Source: Telopea speciosissima (Eukaryota; Streptophyta; Magnoliopsida; Proteales; Proteaceae). From it: a DNA stretch of 64,000 nucleotides. The position numbers were made by a program, and so were the translations under genes. The DNA lies in the NCBI RefSeq assembly GCF_018873765.1, contig NC_057916.1:33951501-34015500 (forward strand). Direction: 5' to 3'. A model generated the notes under the pieces. That model had not been told where the DNA came from. It saw only the letters and a program-made list of their open reading frames with translations, and searched no databases. The first letter of the stretch is position 1. Every line of letters starts with the position of its first letter. Of this stretch, positions 31,766-42,200 are shown one piece after another.

Positions 31766-33758
31766 GAACCTGGCATGGGCTTTGGCCTTCCTGGTAGACT
31801 CCTTCCCAAGTCCTTCCAGTATGGTGAGGATGGGGGCTCCCTTGGTGCCGCTTGATTCTACTCCATCTCTCCTCTCTTCTAGGCGGTCTCACTCCCTATC
31901 TCGGTCTGTTCTTCTTTCTTCCCATCTTGGCTCTTCTCTTTCTCAGTCACGGTCTCTGCCTCCTTAGCCCGAATAGTCATCACACCCTCCTTTCACGTAC
32001 TTGTTTAAGCTCCCTGCCTTTACAAGTCTCTCTCTCTCTCTCTCTTCAGTTGGATGCAGTCCTCTGTGTCATGACCAATATCCTTGTGGAAGAGACAGTA
32101 CTTGTTGGGGTTGCGCTTCTCAGGTCCTGCTAGCATGGGTCGTGGCCAATGGAGTAGGTCACGGTCTTGGATCTGTATGAGGATCTGAGACCTGGTGGTA
32201 TTCAGGGGTGTGAACTTAGGGTTGCTTGTTCTATCACTCATCTTTGAGTGACGGTCGGTCCTTCCTGACTGGTTGTCGTCCTTCTCCTATCGATGCTCGG
32301 CCCTCGATCTCTTACTTTCTTTGTGGTCATCCAGCGCCGACCTCTTGTTATCCTGTGGCTTGGCCTCGATCACTTTCTTTCGAGCCTGTAGTACCTTGGC
32401 CATGTTGGCAAACTCATTACACCGCTCCAGAAGGTCCTTCATTATTTTGGTCTCGTGTCGGGCTAGGTCCTTGATCAAGTCTAGGTCTCTGATGCCACTA
32501 GCTAAGGCTGCATGCTGGGCCTGGTCGTCTAAGTCTCGGACCTCCAAGGACTCCTTGGTGAACCTGGTGACGTACTTCCTGAGGGACTCCCCAGGGTTCT
32601 GTTCCACGTTCAACAGATTGATCGTGGTCTTCTTCTGCTTGACGCTGCTCTGGAAGCAGGTGATAAATTATTCGTAGAGTTTCAAACGAATCTATCGATC
32701 TAGGTCGTAGCCTGAAAAACCATGAGGTAGCTGCACCCTTGAGGGATGCAGGGAATGCTCGTCCGATCCCCCGTACAGGGTCATCATCCCATTGAAGTAG
32801 TTGATATGGTCATTAGGGTTTGTGGTACCACTATAGAGTTCGAAAGTGGGTAGCCTAAACCGGGAGGGGAGTGTGGCTGCCATGATCTCTGCCGAGAATG
32901 GGTGTTATCCTGGTACCGAGTGTGTCTCACCCTTTATCTGCTTCTTTAGCCCTTCCAGCTTCTCGTCCAAATCTTGGAGTTTTTTGTCATACCTAGCAGG
33001 ACGTTTGCTGCGACCTCGCTCTCGATCTCTCCTTGAAGTTCCCTCCCACCATGAGTTTTGACGGGGTGGTGAGTAGTCACGACGCGACGAACCTTGGCGC
33101 AAACGTGAGGGACTTTCTTCTCGGTAGGTCTGGCTCCGCCTTGGTGTGTGACTTCCTCCTAGTCGCCCTTGGAATACTAACCTCCTGATTGAACCTTCTG
33201 GACTAGGTACCACCGACCTGTGTGTTGATGTCACCCCACATCCCTAACGTATTGGCAGGTCCGCCGTTCTCCTGGGATGCTGCAAAGGATCTCTTTGCTA
33301 GTGAGTGGGACTTGCACGCCTTGCGAGTCTCTCTGATCTTTCACCCCTAGGAGGTGGTTTGGCTCTTGTCGAGGGATGGGCTCTGTTCTTGGTGGTGGTA
33401 ACGCCCTACGGCGGTGGGACGTCGCCAGCTGCCTCAGATAGTCTCGAAAGAGTCGTTGGTCATTGAGGATTTGTCGTTGCAACTCATTGACCTGACCCAT
33501 AGTCGTCGGTGCATTAGGGTCAGGTACTGGCTCCACGGCTACTTCGTGGTTGAGGTCGACTACCTCAACCTAGTGGTTCTCAGGGATTTCCCTCTCTTGA
33601 GAGACATGGTCATTGGCTCTGCAACGTGAGCTCTCTGGTGGAGATGACCCATTCCTCTCCCTCGTAGCATTGTTGGTGGAGGGAGCGACCTTCTTACCCC
33701 GTGGTGCCATGGAGTAGTTGAGGAATCGAGCTAGTAGGTTGGCTAGCGTCGTTCCCAA
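31766..33758 (-). pseudogene. Element C gag
   Basis: Several frames: 33758-33570 (start MGTTLANLLARF), 33536-33231 (MEPVPDPNAPTTMGQVNELQ), 33234-32905 (Arg/Ser-rich), 32883-32692 (RFRLPTFELYSGTTNPNDHI), 32613-32287 (gag core NPGESLRKYVTRFTKESLEV) and 32241-32020, with the zinc-knuckle-like YCLFHKDIGHDTEDC. Stops and frameshifts separate them. The Arg/Ser-rich block is typical of nucleic-acid-binding gag linkers. Confidence 0.8.
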
Positions 33759-33770
33759 AGACGGCGCTAA

Positions 33771-34397
33771 TCTATTGCGTCAAGAAATCGCCAGGTGGTC
33801 CCTTCGAGTGTCGTAACCTGCAAAAGGACCTGGGTGACAAAGGAGAACCAGTGTAGTTCCGGCCTAGGACTCTTCGATGCCTAAGTTAGATCTCTCTGAG
33901 CAAACAGATGAATAGTTAGAATTCAAGATGAGTTAATGGGGTAGAGTACCTTGGAATTTATAGTGGAGTGTAGCGGTGTGGAGAGTCTCAGTTGGTAACG
34001 AGTAGTCCTCGTAGTAGATAGACGTTCCTAGTTGGTAGGACTCATCTCTTGGTTGGTTGCTCTCCCATGGGAGGTACAGTCCCAGTAGGGAGAATTTTCT
34101 CAGTAGATAGACATGCATGCGCCCATGTATATAGGATAAGTTCCTTGGTGCATGAGTCCGTATGGAATTGTACCTTTAGCAGGTGGTACCCTCAACTCAT
34201 GAGGTGAAGTATATCTTGTCGGTGATGGTAGTAGCTTGCGTGTAGTACTTGGACTTGGTCCTTGGACTTCCTTATTGGTTCTTTGCCTTCCAGGCTAATC
34301 AAGTGAGATGTAACGTGGTCGGGCTTGAGATAGCCTTCCCACTTGGGCTAGGACACATGGCGACTCACGATTGGTCGGTGTAATTTTGGGTTTATCA
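33771..34397 (-). repeat. 5' LTR of element C
   Basis: On the minus strand it starts TGATAAACCC at 34397. A primer-binding-like GCGCCGTCTTTGGGAACG lies at 33750-33768, directly before the gag side. The inner LTR edge is estimated. No second copy is present in the window. Confidence 0.6.
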
Positions 34398-34815
34398 TTG
34401 TGTTTCACGCCCGCATGAAACACATAGAGATTGACTTCCATTTTGTTTGCGAGCGGGTCACGAATCGCCAGCTCAGTCCAATTTATTAGTATTGTAGATC
34501 AGCTAGCTGATGTATTGACCAAGGGTCTTCCTATGATACGGTTCCAAATTATGCGGGACAAGATGAAGGTCCGACAACCTGGCCCTTCATCTTGAGGGGG
34601 TGTATTGACTGATATAAGAGATTTCCCACATAGTGGAAACTCTTTATTCGATATCCTTGATTAGTTCCCCATTCCTTATAGACTTCTATCTATTAGTGGC
34701 ATATGATATCACATATATCTTTCTATTTGTAATCCTCTCGATTAGGGTTGTAAGCCTCTCTTGTATATAATCTTTTCTTGGTGACTAATCTTAATCAATG
34801 GAATTTCATTATACA
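34398..34815 (+). mobile_element. 3' end of a plus-strand Ty1-copia element with LTR
   Basis: 34398-34590 encodes the copia RNase H tail ([20 protein letters not shown], then a stop-broken end). The polypurine tract CTTGAGGGGG is at 34591-34600 and the LTR TGTATTGACT...CATTATACA at 34601-34815 (215 bp). The 5' side is cut by element C, whose LTR begins at 34397, so C inserted here; the upstream part of this Copia element was not found. Confidence 0.8.
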
Positions 34816-34818
34816 ACA

Positions 34819-35130
34819 AGACCGATCTTAGAGGCAAAGGAAATAAAAAATTAATGACTGATAGAACAGTACACTGAAAGTCCTTTACTCGACACGAATA
34901 TAACATAATTCCTTCACCCTTAATAAATTGTGAAGTTTCAATGATTTACAAAGTTAGACCAATCTTAGAGCCAAAGAAAATGAAAATTAATGACTGATAG
35001 GAGAGTACACCGAAAGTCCTTTACTCCGACACCACCGATATAACTCAAATCCTTCACCATTAATAAATTATAAAGTTTCATGATTTGCAGCGTTGGACCG
35101 ACTTTAGAGACAAGGAAAATGAAAAAGATA
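34819..35130. repeat. Tandem repeat, unit about 137-139 bp, 2.3 copies
   Basis: Units start at 34819, 34956 and 35095 with AGACC(G/A)ATCTTAGAG-like sequence and share TTAATGACTGATAG, GAAAGTCCTTTACTC and AATCCTTCACC blocks. No coding potential. It lies between the Copia LTR and the duplicated ELIP block. Confidence 0.85.
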
Positions 35131-35379
35131 AATATACACTAAAGAGCGGAGTCTCACACACACTAAGACGGAGTTTATTTGTTGAAGTCTAGGACAGAAT
35201 AGATGCTTTTTTTTTTTTAAGTAAATGAATAGATGCTTGAAATAGACGAAGGGAGAAGGAGAGACGTCCCAACTCCCAACTCTCTATGAAGATAGAGATA
35301 TATAAGACAAACACAGAAGAGAAGAGAAGAGAAGAGAAGAGAAGAGAGCGGAGCCAACTATTGACATATTGAGGCACCC

Positions 35380-35901
35380 GTACTTGAAGGATGTTTCGTC
35401 ATCTACGTTTAAAATTCTTTCCGTCGCTATGTGAGCTGAGAACCTTAGACTGTGTTAGGTAAATTTCAAAACGAAATTACAAAACTTAGACCGTTCCTAG
35501 CCATGAATTCTGGAATGTTCACTCCCATTTGCCGGTGCATACAGAACCCACGTCACCCTTTATTAACGTGTGACTGAAAATACTTCAAAATCATGAACCT
35601 ATGGAGTGGGAGATAACAAAACAGTGTAACGTGGACTTACTTAACAAAACAATGCCCACCACTCGTGCTCCCCACCAAACAAACCCAACTTGCCCCAAGA
35701 GGGAACGGGGAGCCCTCTATATATATGACTATGTTAGCACTCAATTTTCTCATCATTGTGTTTCATCCGACAAAGCTTCCACATCTCTGTAAGTAACTAA
35801 ACAAGAGATTTTCATCAAACCAGTTCCCCGCCGCTACGCAGCAATCTTTGTTCACGCTAACTCGAACACACACTATCTTTATCTTTAAGAGATCTGATCA
35901 A
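35380..35901 (+). promoter_or_regulatory. Promoter and leader of ELIP copy 2
   Basis: Similar to the region before copy 1. The CCCACGTCACCCT box is near 35549, the ACGTGG core at 35629-35634 and the TATATATA box at about 35718-35725. It lacks copy 1's MITE and GA microsatellite; instead an AGAAG-type repeat lies further upstream (35310-35346). Confidence 0.6.
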
Positions 35902-36555
35902 ATGGCAACCTCAGTAGTAGCCGTGCAGTCCATCTTGACTAACCCTGCAGTGACTCGATTCACCAACAAATGTCGGTCAGATTCAATCCTTACAACCACC
36001 TACTTGCCAAGCCTGCATAGAAAGACTAGCTTGCAAGTGCGCTGTATGGCCCAGAAACTCCCCCAAGAGCAATCACCGGTATGCATGGTCTGATGTATTA
36101 CTAGCTTTTGGTGCATTTGTCTTCAAAATTGCTTTCTACCTCTTTAATTAGCTTCCAGTGAAACCGATCCAGAGTACTAATTATTACTCTATGTTGTATC
36201 TTGTTTACAGGAGAGCACGAAGTTCTTAGACGTGTTTGCATTCAGTGGGCCAGCACCTGAGAGAATCAACGGGAGGCTAGCGATGGTGGGATTCGTGACT
36301 GCTTTGGGAGTAGAGCTTGCGAGAGGAGATGATTTGGTAGGACAGCTGATGAACGGAGGGGTGCCGTGGTTCCTTGGGACCACCGCGCTACTGTCCATCG
36401 CATCGTTGATTCCATTGTTTAAGGGAGTGAGTGTACAGTCCAAGTCGGACGGGGTGATGACGTCGGATGCCGAGATGGTGAACGGGAGGTTTGCGATGAT
36501 GGGGCTTGTGGCGTTGGTCTTCACTGAGTATCTCAAGGGTGGAGCACTCGTGTAG
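35902..36555 (+). CDS. ELIP: Early light-induced protein, chloroplastic (copy 2)
   Basis: Exons 35902-36078 and 36211-36555, phase 0, 173 residues, same structure as copy 1. Protein differences seen are few: SVVAV for SAVAV and SIL for SIV in the transit peptide, QEQSP for QGQSP, KFLDV for KFEEV before helix 1 and FAMMG for FAMLG in helix 3. The E-x-x-NGR pigment-binding motifs of helices 1 and 3 are intact. The 132-bp intron is also conserved apart from small changes. The near-identity indicates recent duplication or gene conversion. Role as for copy 1: pigment binding and photoprotection in thylakoids. No disabling change is seen. Confidence 0.93.
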
Positions 36556-37803
36556 AACAGATAATTAAGAGAATTAGTATACGTACACCACTAATTAAGT
36601 AGTAGGAGAAGTAGGCAACCCACGTTAGGCAGTGTGTGTAAACATGTGTACGTACGTCTTTCTTAAGTAACAATCCATGCCATGGGTTTCTATTCTGTAT
36701 GATAGCTTCGAAACTGCAGCGGAAACATGAAGATATAATAAAGCCTAACTGTTTGCCCCTCTCTCTTCTTCGTTTCATGTTAACAACACATAATATTGCC
36801 ATAGTTGCATCACAATAATCAATAAGTACCTGTAAAATAATAATAATAATAATAATAATCAATCAGTTGTGTTCTGATCAGTATAGTGCCGATCATAGGA
36901 TCGGCTGATGTGGCATTCCATTAGTTAGTTTGTTAGGACAATTGTGTGAATTTGTTAGTGGTCAGGTTAGTAGGGCAAATTGGATAATTAGAGGGTAAAT
37001 GACTGTTATAAATTGGGAATGAGTGGTCATGTAGGGTTATCAAGAATTAATCCAATCTCTCTTCTTGATAACCCTATAATATAAGTGGTCCACCATGATA
37101 TACATCAAACTTCTCACGTTGTAGGAGTGCCCGGCCACTATATCTTGACAATCCTACAGTGTTATTCCTTTGCCAATGCAAATAAGGGCTTACTCACTGG
37201 ATTCTTCACCTTGCACGTACACCACTAGTATGCTAGTACCTTGAATGAACAACAATTCTTGATCGTAGCATGGATCCAGCTTCACATCGGTCAAATCTTG
37301 TACTTCAATTCTGCAATTACTCCTCTTGTATAGCTTTTATGCTCATTGACCTTTGCTACTTCACAGCAGTTCGGGTTCACTTGCATATACTGCTATTGTG
37401 GTGGGTACCTATCAGATACTCGTCACTCCTTGATAGATCTTTTCTCCAGCTGAAGTTCAACCGGTGACTCTCAAGGATTGTTCCCTATATTCAACACCAC
37501 TTGTACTAGCTTTAAGAGCATCATCATCACCAATATCATTATCTCTTGCACATATCCCCATCATCAAGTACCGTGGGTGGAAGAACTAGAACAATGAGAA
37601 AATCAATAAACAATTGATTTCTTTTTTTCCGTATGGTGGCATCTCACACGCATTTGTCAAGGCTGACCTATTTTTGCTTTTTTGTTTCCCTCTATCGGTT
37701 ACACATATGAACCTTACTCTAATACTTTTTGTTAGAAAACTAATCATTTTCTTAATTATGTGAAAATTAATGGAGATACATAACAATTAAGTATGCGCAA
37801 CTT
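36556..37803. other. 3' flank of ELIP copy 2, no gene recognised
   Basis: The first 200 bp resembles the copy 1 3' flank. A TAA/TTA microsatellite lies at about 36837-36860. The rest is AT-rich with no conserved coding stretch. Confidence 0.5.
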
Positions 37804-38348
37804 AGGGCTGCAACAGAGTCTGGGTTGGGCCGGGCTTTATAGAACCCTAGCCCAACCCTAAGTCCCCTAAGTTGGGCCTAGGCTTGACCCAACTCTGACT
37901 CAGGGTCAGAAAAATCCAACCCTGACCCGCCCTCAAGGTCGAGCCGGGCTGACCCAGATTGGTCCTAATCATGGGGAGGGGGAAGGAAATGCATGGGTTG
38001 GAATGGGCCGGGGAGAAAGTTATCAATTTTACGTAAAATAACACTGTAATAAAATGTATTATATCATATATTGTCTTCATATATAATACCCTATATTATA
38101 TAATAAATGTAGGTGACATTTAAAGTTTATAATATATGTATTATATCAATATATATTTTATAGCATAACTTAAAAAAGATCGGGCCGGGCCAGGTTTAGC
38201 CCAAGGCCTCAGCCCTAGTCCAACCCGACCGTGACTCAGGGACAGAAATATCCAGTCCTAACCCGCCCTCAGGGCCAAATATCTCAGCCCAGACCATGTT
38301 CGGGCTCAGGGCAAATTCGGGTCGACAGGGTCAAACTTGCACTCCTAG
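37804..38348. mobile_element. hAT-type MITE, family copy 2
   Basis: The left end TAGGGCTGCAA and right end (reverse complement TAGGAGTGCAA) form short terminal inverted repeats. GC-rich GGGCCGGG/AGCCCAACCC blocks match 26808-27010. The middle (38030-38170) is AT-rich. No transposase. Target duplication was not resolved. Confidence 0.6.
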
Positions 38349-39253
38349 CATAAATGTAATAACTTAGACAAATCAAATTAAACCAACGACAAAAGAACAT
38401 ATCAATTTTTAAAGTGAAAAACCTTTCAAGGTGAAAGGAAAACACCATGGGACCTAGTCGCAAACAAAAGAACATATCAATTTTCTGGAAATTTATTGAG
38501 ATTGTATTGCTTCTCCATCGATTGATAAAGCAAGGAAGGATATCTGCAACTCATCTTCCCTTTTTCCAAATCCTAAACGACTTGGGGAAGATGAGTTGCA
38601 GGCTTTTTTTCTTGTAAAGGTATTTTTGTCATTTTACCCATTTAACGTTGTTAGTCCTACACTAACGGAACGAGGGTATGTGTTAACTTTTTACAAAAGT
38701 AGAGGTAAGGGTACATGAAATTTCTCAAAATTGACGAGTGTTTTTATAATTACATGATACCTCATGAGAGGTACATGAAAATTTCCCAAAATTAAAAAAG
38801 GTGAGAAGATATTAGAGATCTTTATATTTTTTTCATAACCTGAAGTATGCAATATTTTGCCAAATTTTGGGGTGACCGTGATATTGTGTACTTATAAGGT
38901 GGGGATCGTGAAATTTTACCCGTTTTTTGGGTAAGTGAAATTGGTTTCTACTTCTTACCGCCTCGACAATGTGTGTGTGGGTCCCCCAATTTAAGACTTC
39001 CACCTCCCCAGAGAAAAGCCAATGCGCAGAAGTCGGACATGAGAGCCTGCACGTAGGTGGCGACCTGAGGAGCTGGGAAGGAAGGCGACTCCCCCGTTTC
39101 GAACCTTAATCACCTACCTTCTACTTTCTAGCTTATTCTGCTTCTTCTTAATAGCGTTATGGGTGCACTCTCACAGACTCGCCGATTACCTATCGAATGT
39201 TCATATTGGGCACTGAGAACGGAAAGACAATATATTTAGTCAAACAGTAGAAA
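38349..39253 (+). promoter_or_regulatory. Upstream region of the first AKR gene
   Basis: The last about 200 bp match the region before the second AKR copy (63580-63774), including ATAGCGTTA and the leader ending AAACAGTAGAAAATGGC. Where copy 2 has CTTATAAATAGCG, this copy has CTTAATAGCG, so the clear TATA box is missing. 38349-39000 is AT-rich with no gene. Confidence 0.5.
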
Positions 39254-42200
39254 ATGGCGGAAGAGCAGACGGTCCAAATCCCAAAGGTGAATATAGGAAC
39301 CCAAGGATTTGAGGTAAATCCCTCCTTCACTTGAGCGCCTCATCTTCCAGAATTTCCCAATAGTTGTGAATTTCTTCTTTTCGTTAATAATGCCCATCCG
39401 TTTACAGGAGTAGGATTTCTTTTCTTTTCTGAAATCTTGTCATGTCTTGGATGTTAAGGTCTAAGATTTACCGTAGTTGATCAATACCTTTACTTGCGTT
39501 CTCTCTGTTGTTTCTATTATTTTCAGAGGCAATTCAATACTCTTGGTGATTCACCCCCCCCCCCCCAAAAAAAATACTCTGTATTTTCTCAGATGAATGA
39601 GTACCCCCCCCCCCCCCCAACCCAATTACCAATTGTGTATGTAAAATCTCCTACTGCTGTTTCAGAGATTCATGTTGGTAGTCAATCCTCCAGTCACATT
39701 ATTGATGAAAATTTTGATACAGGGCTATGCCATTTTCTTCAATAACTCAATTATGTATGTAAAGTCTTCATGTGCTGTTGGATACAGTACCCTTGAGGTT
39801 AAAATGAAGGAATATTAATTCATACATCAGGTTCTGGCAGAGTTGATCAGTCGATGTTTAGATCATTATGCAACCTAGTTAAGCATGAAAATATTATGAG
39901 TCAATGTAAGCGTAGTCATTGTCGCACTTCAATGTGATTTTAGTTTGGATAGATCACTAATGACAGGATTCGAAGTTTCAAACCTATGGCCCTCTGTACC
40001 GAAATCAGATGCACTGACCAGATTGCTTGGCTAATCAGTAGAAAGCAAAGAGGTAGATACTGTACCCTCTATATTTCCACGCGAACTCATAGTAAGCAAG
40101 AGGACCTAAGCTCTGCCAGGCACTAGACAGGGGTTAGCTAATCTATAAAATTCTCTTACTATAAAAATTTCTTTTCAAATTTCCATAGTGTCACCTGGAA
40201 TGGTATATGTCACTCAAATAAAGAAGAAAACTGACTAATGAACACCAACTGGTCCACCAGTAGCCAAGAACTCACCTAAGGGGGTCAATGTCCTCTTCAT
40301 TCCAGATGAACAGGAAGCAGATAACGAAGGGGAAGGGAAAGATTCATGGCTTCGTTTTCTCCCCTTCGTCGGCCCTTGTCACCTTCCTTAACAAGCCTTC
40401 AAGCCTGTTTTGCACCGCCTTCCTTTAGAAGCTTCCAGGTTGACCCCAAAGGTGGAATTCCATGATAGAGAACGTTTTAATAATAATTGGACCATGAGAG
40501 ACCGTATTAAAGCTATGTTTGATATTCATTCCCATTCTCAAAATGCATAATGCATAATTAAGAATGAGAACGTTGTTTGAATACATATTCAGCTTAAGTG
40601 CAATCTCAATTTTAAAATGATCTAACTCTTAATCAGATTCTTGATTAAAAGATGAAATCCCTTTTCCACATTTCATCAAACATTTAATGGGCATCATCAA
40701 AGAAGCTGCTATGACACGCAGAATCAGTAAATGAGTTCAAACACTACTGAAGGGGAAAAGAACTACAATGACGCTCCAACTTTACATCAAAATCTCCTCC
40801 CTCCGATGGATAGGAGACCATAGATGGTTTCTGCTGCTTACTACTCCCAGTTCCTGCAGAGTTCTCTGTTCACAAACAAAATGAATGCAGAAAAAGAGGA
40901 GAATAGAATCAGAACCTGTTGACCCTATAAATTGTTAATCTATAGGTGGTGATACATTTCACGGCAGCCTGGTGCATGCCGTCGGTGGTGATGAACCAAC
41001 CATTTGAAGAGATGGCTTTGGCCCATCAGGATATCTTGTTTCTCTCTGTAGATGTTGATGAAGATAAGGTACCTTAAATAAAATTCAATTATTCCATCTG
41101 TTTCTCTTTTCCCCTCCTTGAATTGAATCATCGCCGCCACCTCCTCAGCTTCTGGTATGAACTTTGAAGCATCTCAACTTACAGATTTTGTGTGGGTTCT
41201 GGGCTGGAACGGCTGGGATCTGCAGGGTTTCGAAGTTATGACCAAAACCAACCTAAGCCAGAGCTGGTCAATCTCAAATTTTCATGAATCCATTCAATGA
41301 TCAGATCATACTTCCTAACCCTAACTCAATTCCTCAACCCAGATTTGAACACGGCCTATGTTGCTCTGTTTGCCTCGTTTACTCTTGAGCCCTTAACCCT
41401 CAATTCAATGGTGGCTCTGGTGATCAGATCATACTTCCTAACCCTCCCTTTACCACGTTTTTCTTCTTTTCTCTGCCATGTAAACTGTAGTGATCTCCCT
41501 CTACTTCTATCCTCTGAAACCAGAAACAAAGATTAGGACTGCAACTCCAAATAAATATTCCATTTGGAAATTCCCTCACAGGTCCCATACCTGATCTCTC
41601 CGACCTCGCCTACCTCAAAAACCTTTTCCTCGACCACAACTCCTTCTCGGGCTCCTTCCCTCCTTCCATCTCTCTCCCCACCATATCCGAACCAGAGAAA
41701 CAGATTAAATTCTAAGAGCTATCCGCCACTTTCTCTACCATTAATCTTTCTCCCCTCCAGATCTGAATGCTCACTTACACGCAGACATCCTACATTGTTC
41801 ATCAGAAGGAGGGACTCATCCACAATCTTCAATCAAAGGCTTCCACTCCCAGTCAAGAGACTCAAGACACATTTGCAAAAGAATGTTGAGAATTGGGAGG
41901 GGGTGGCTCGAGCTGGAGAATGAGAATACAGAATGGGAAAATATCCCATTCCAGAATGGGTTGCATTCTTGATCACATTCCAGGATTTTGAGAATGGAAT
42001 GCATACCAAAAGGCATTTTTTACAGTCCAGAGTGTGTTCTTGATCCAGAATGCATACCAAACACAGCCTAAGTATTGCAAATACTGAACTCATATTCTGC
42101 TTTTCCGAGATACCCTTACAATATCTTTGAAACCAACTCAAGTTGTAACTTGGTATGAATTGCAAATTGTCCCCTTTTTTTGCATTTGTAGAGATATGCC

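Larger units (their letters stand above)
29421..34397 (-). mobile_element. Element C: truncated Tat-type Ty3-gypsy retrotransposon
   Basis: Minus-strand order: LTR (about 33771-34397), gag, protease, RT, gypsy RNase H and the start of a second RNase H, where it stops at about 29421 against the Copia fragment. Integrase and the 3' LTR are missing. The two consecutive RNase H domains place it in the Tat lineage, but its proteins differ clearly from A and B. Its right edge lies exactly within Copia RNase H coding sequence (34398), so it inserted into that element. Confidence 0.85.
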
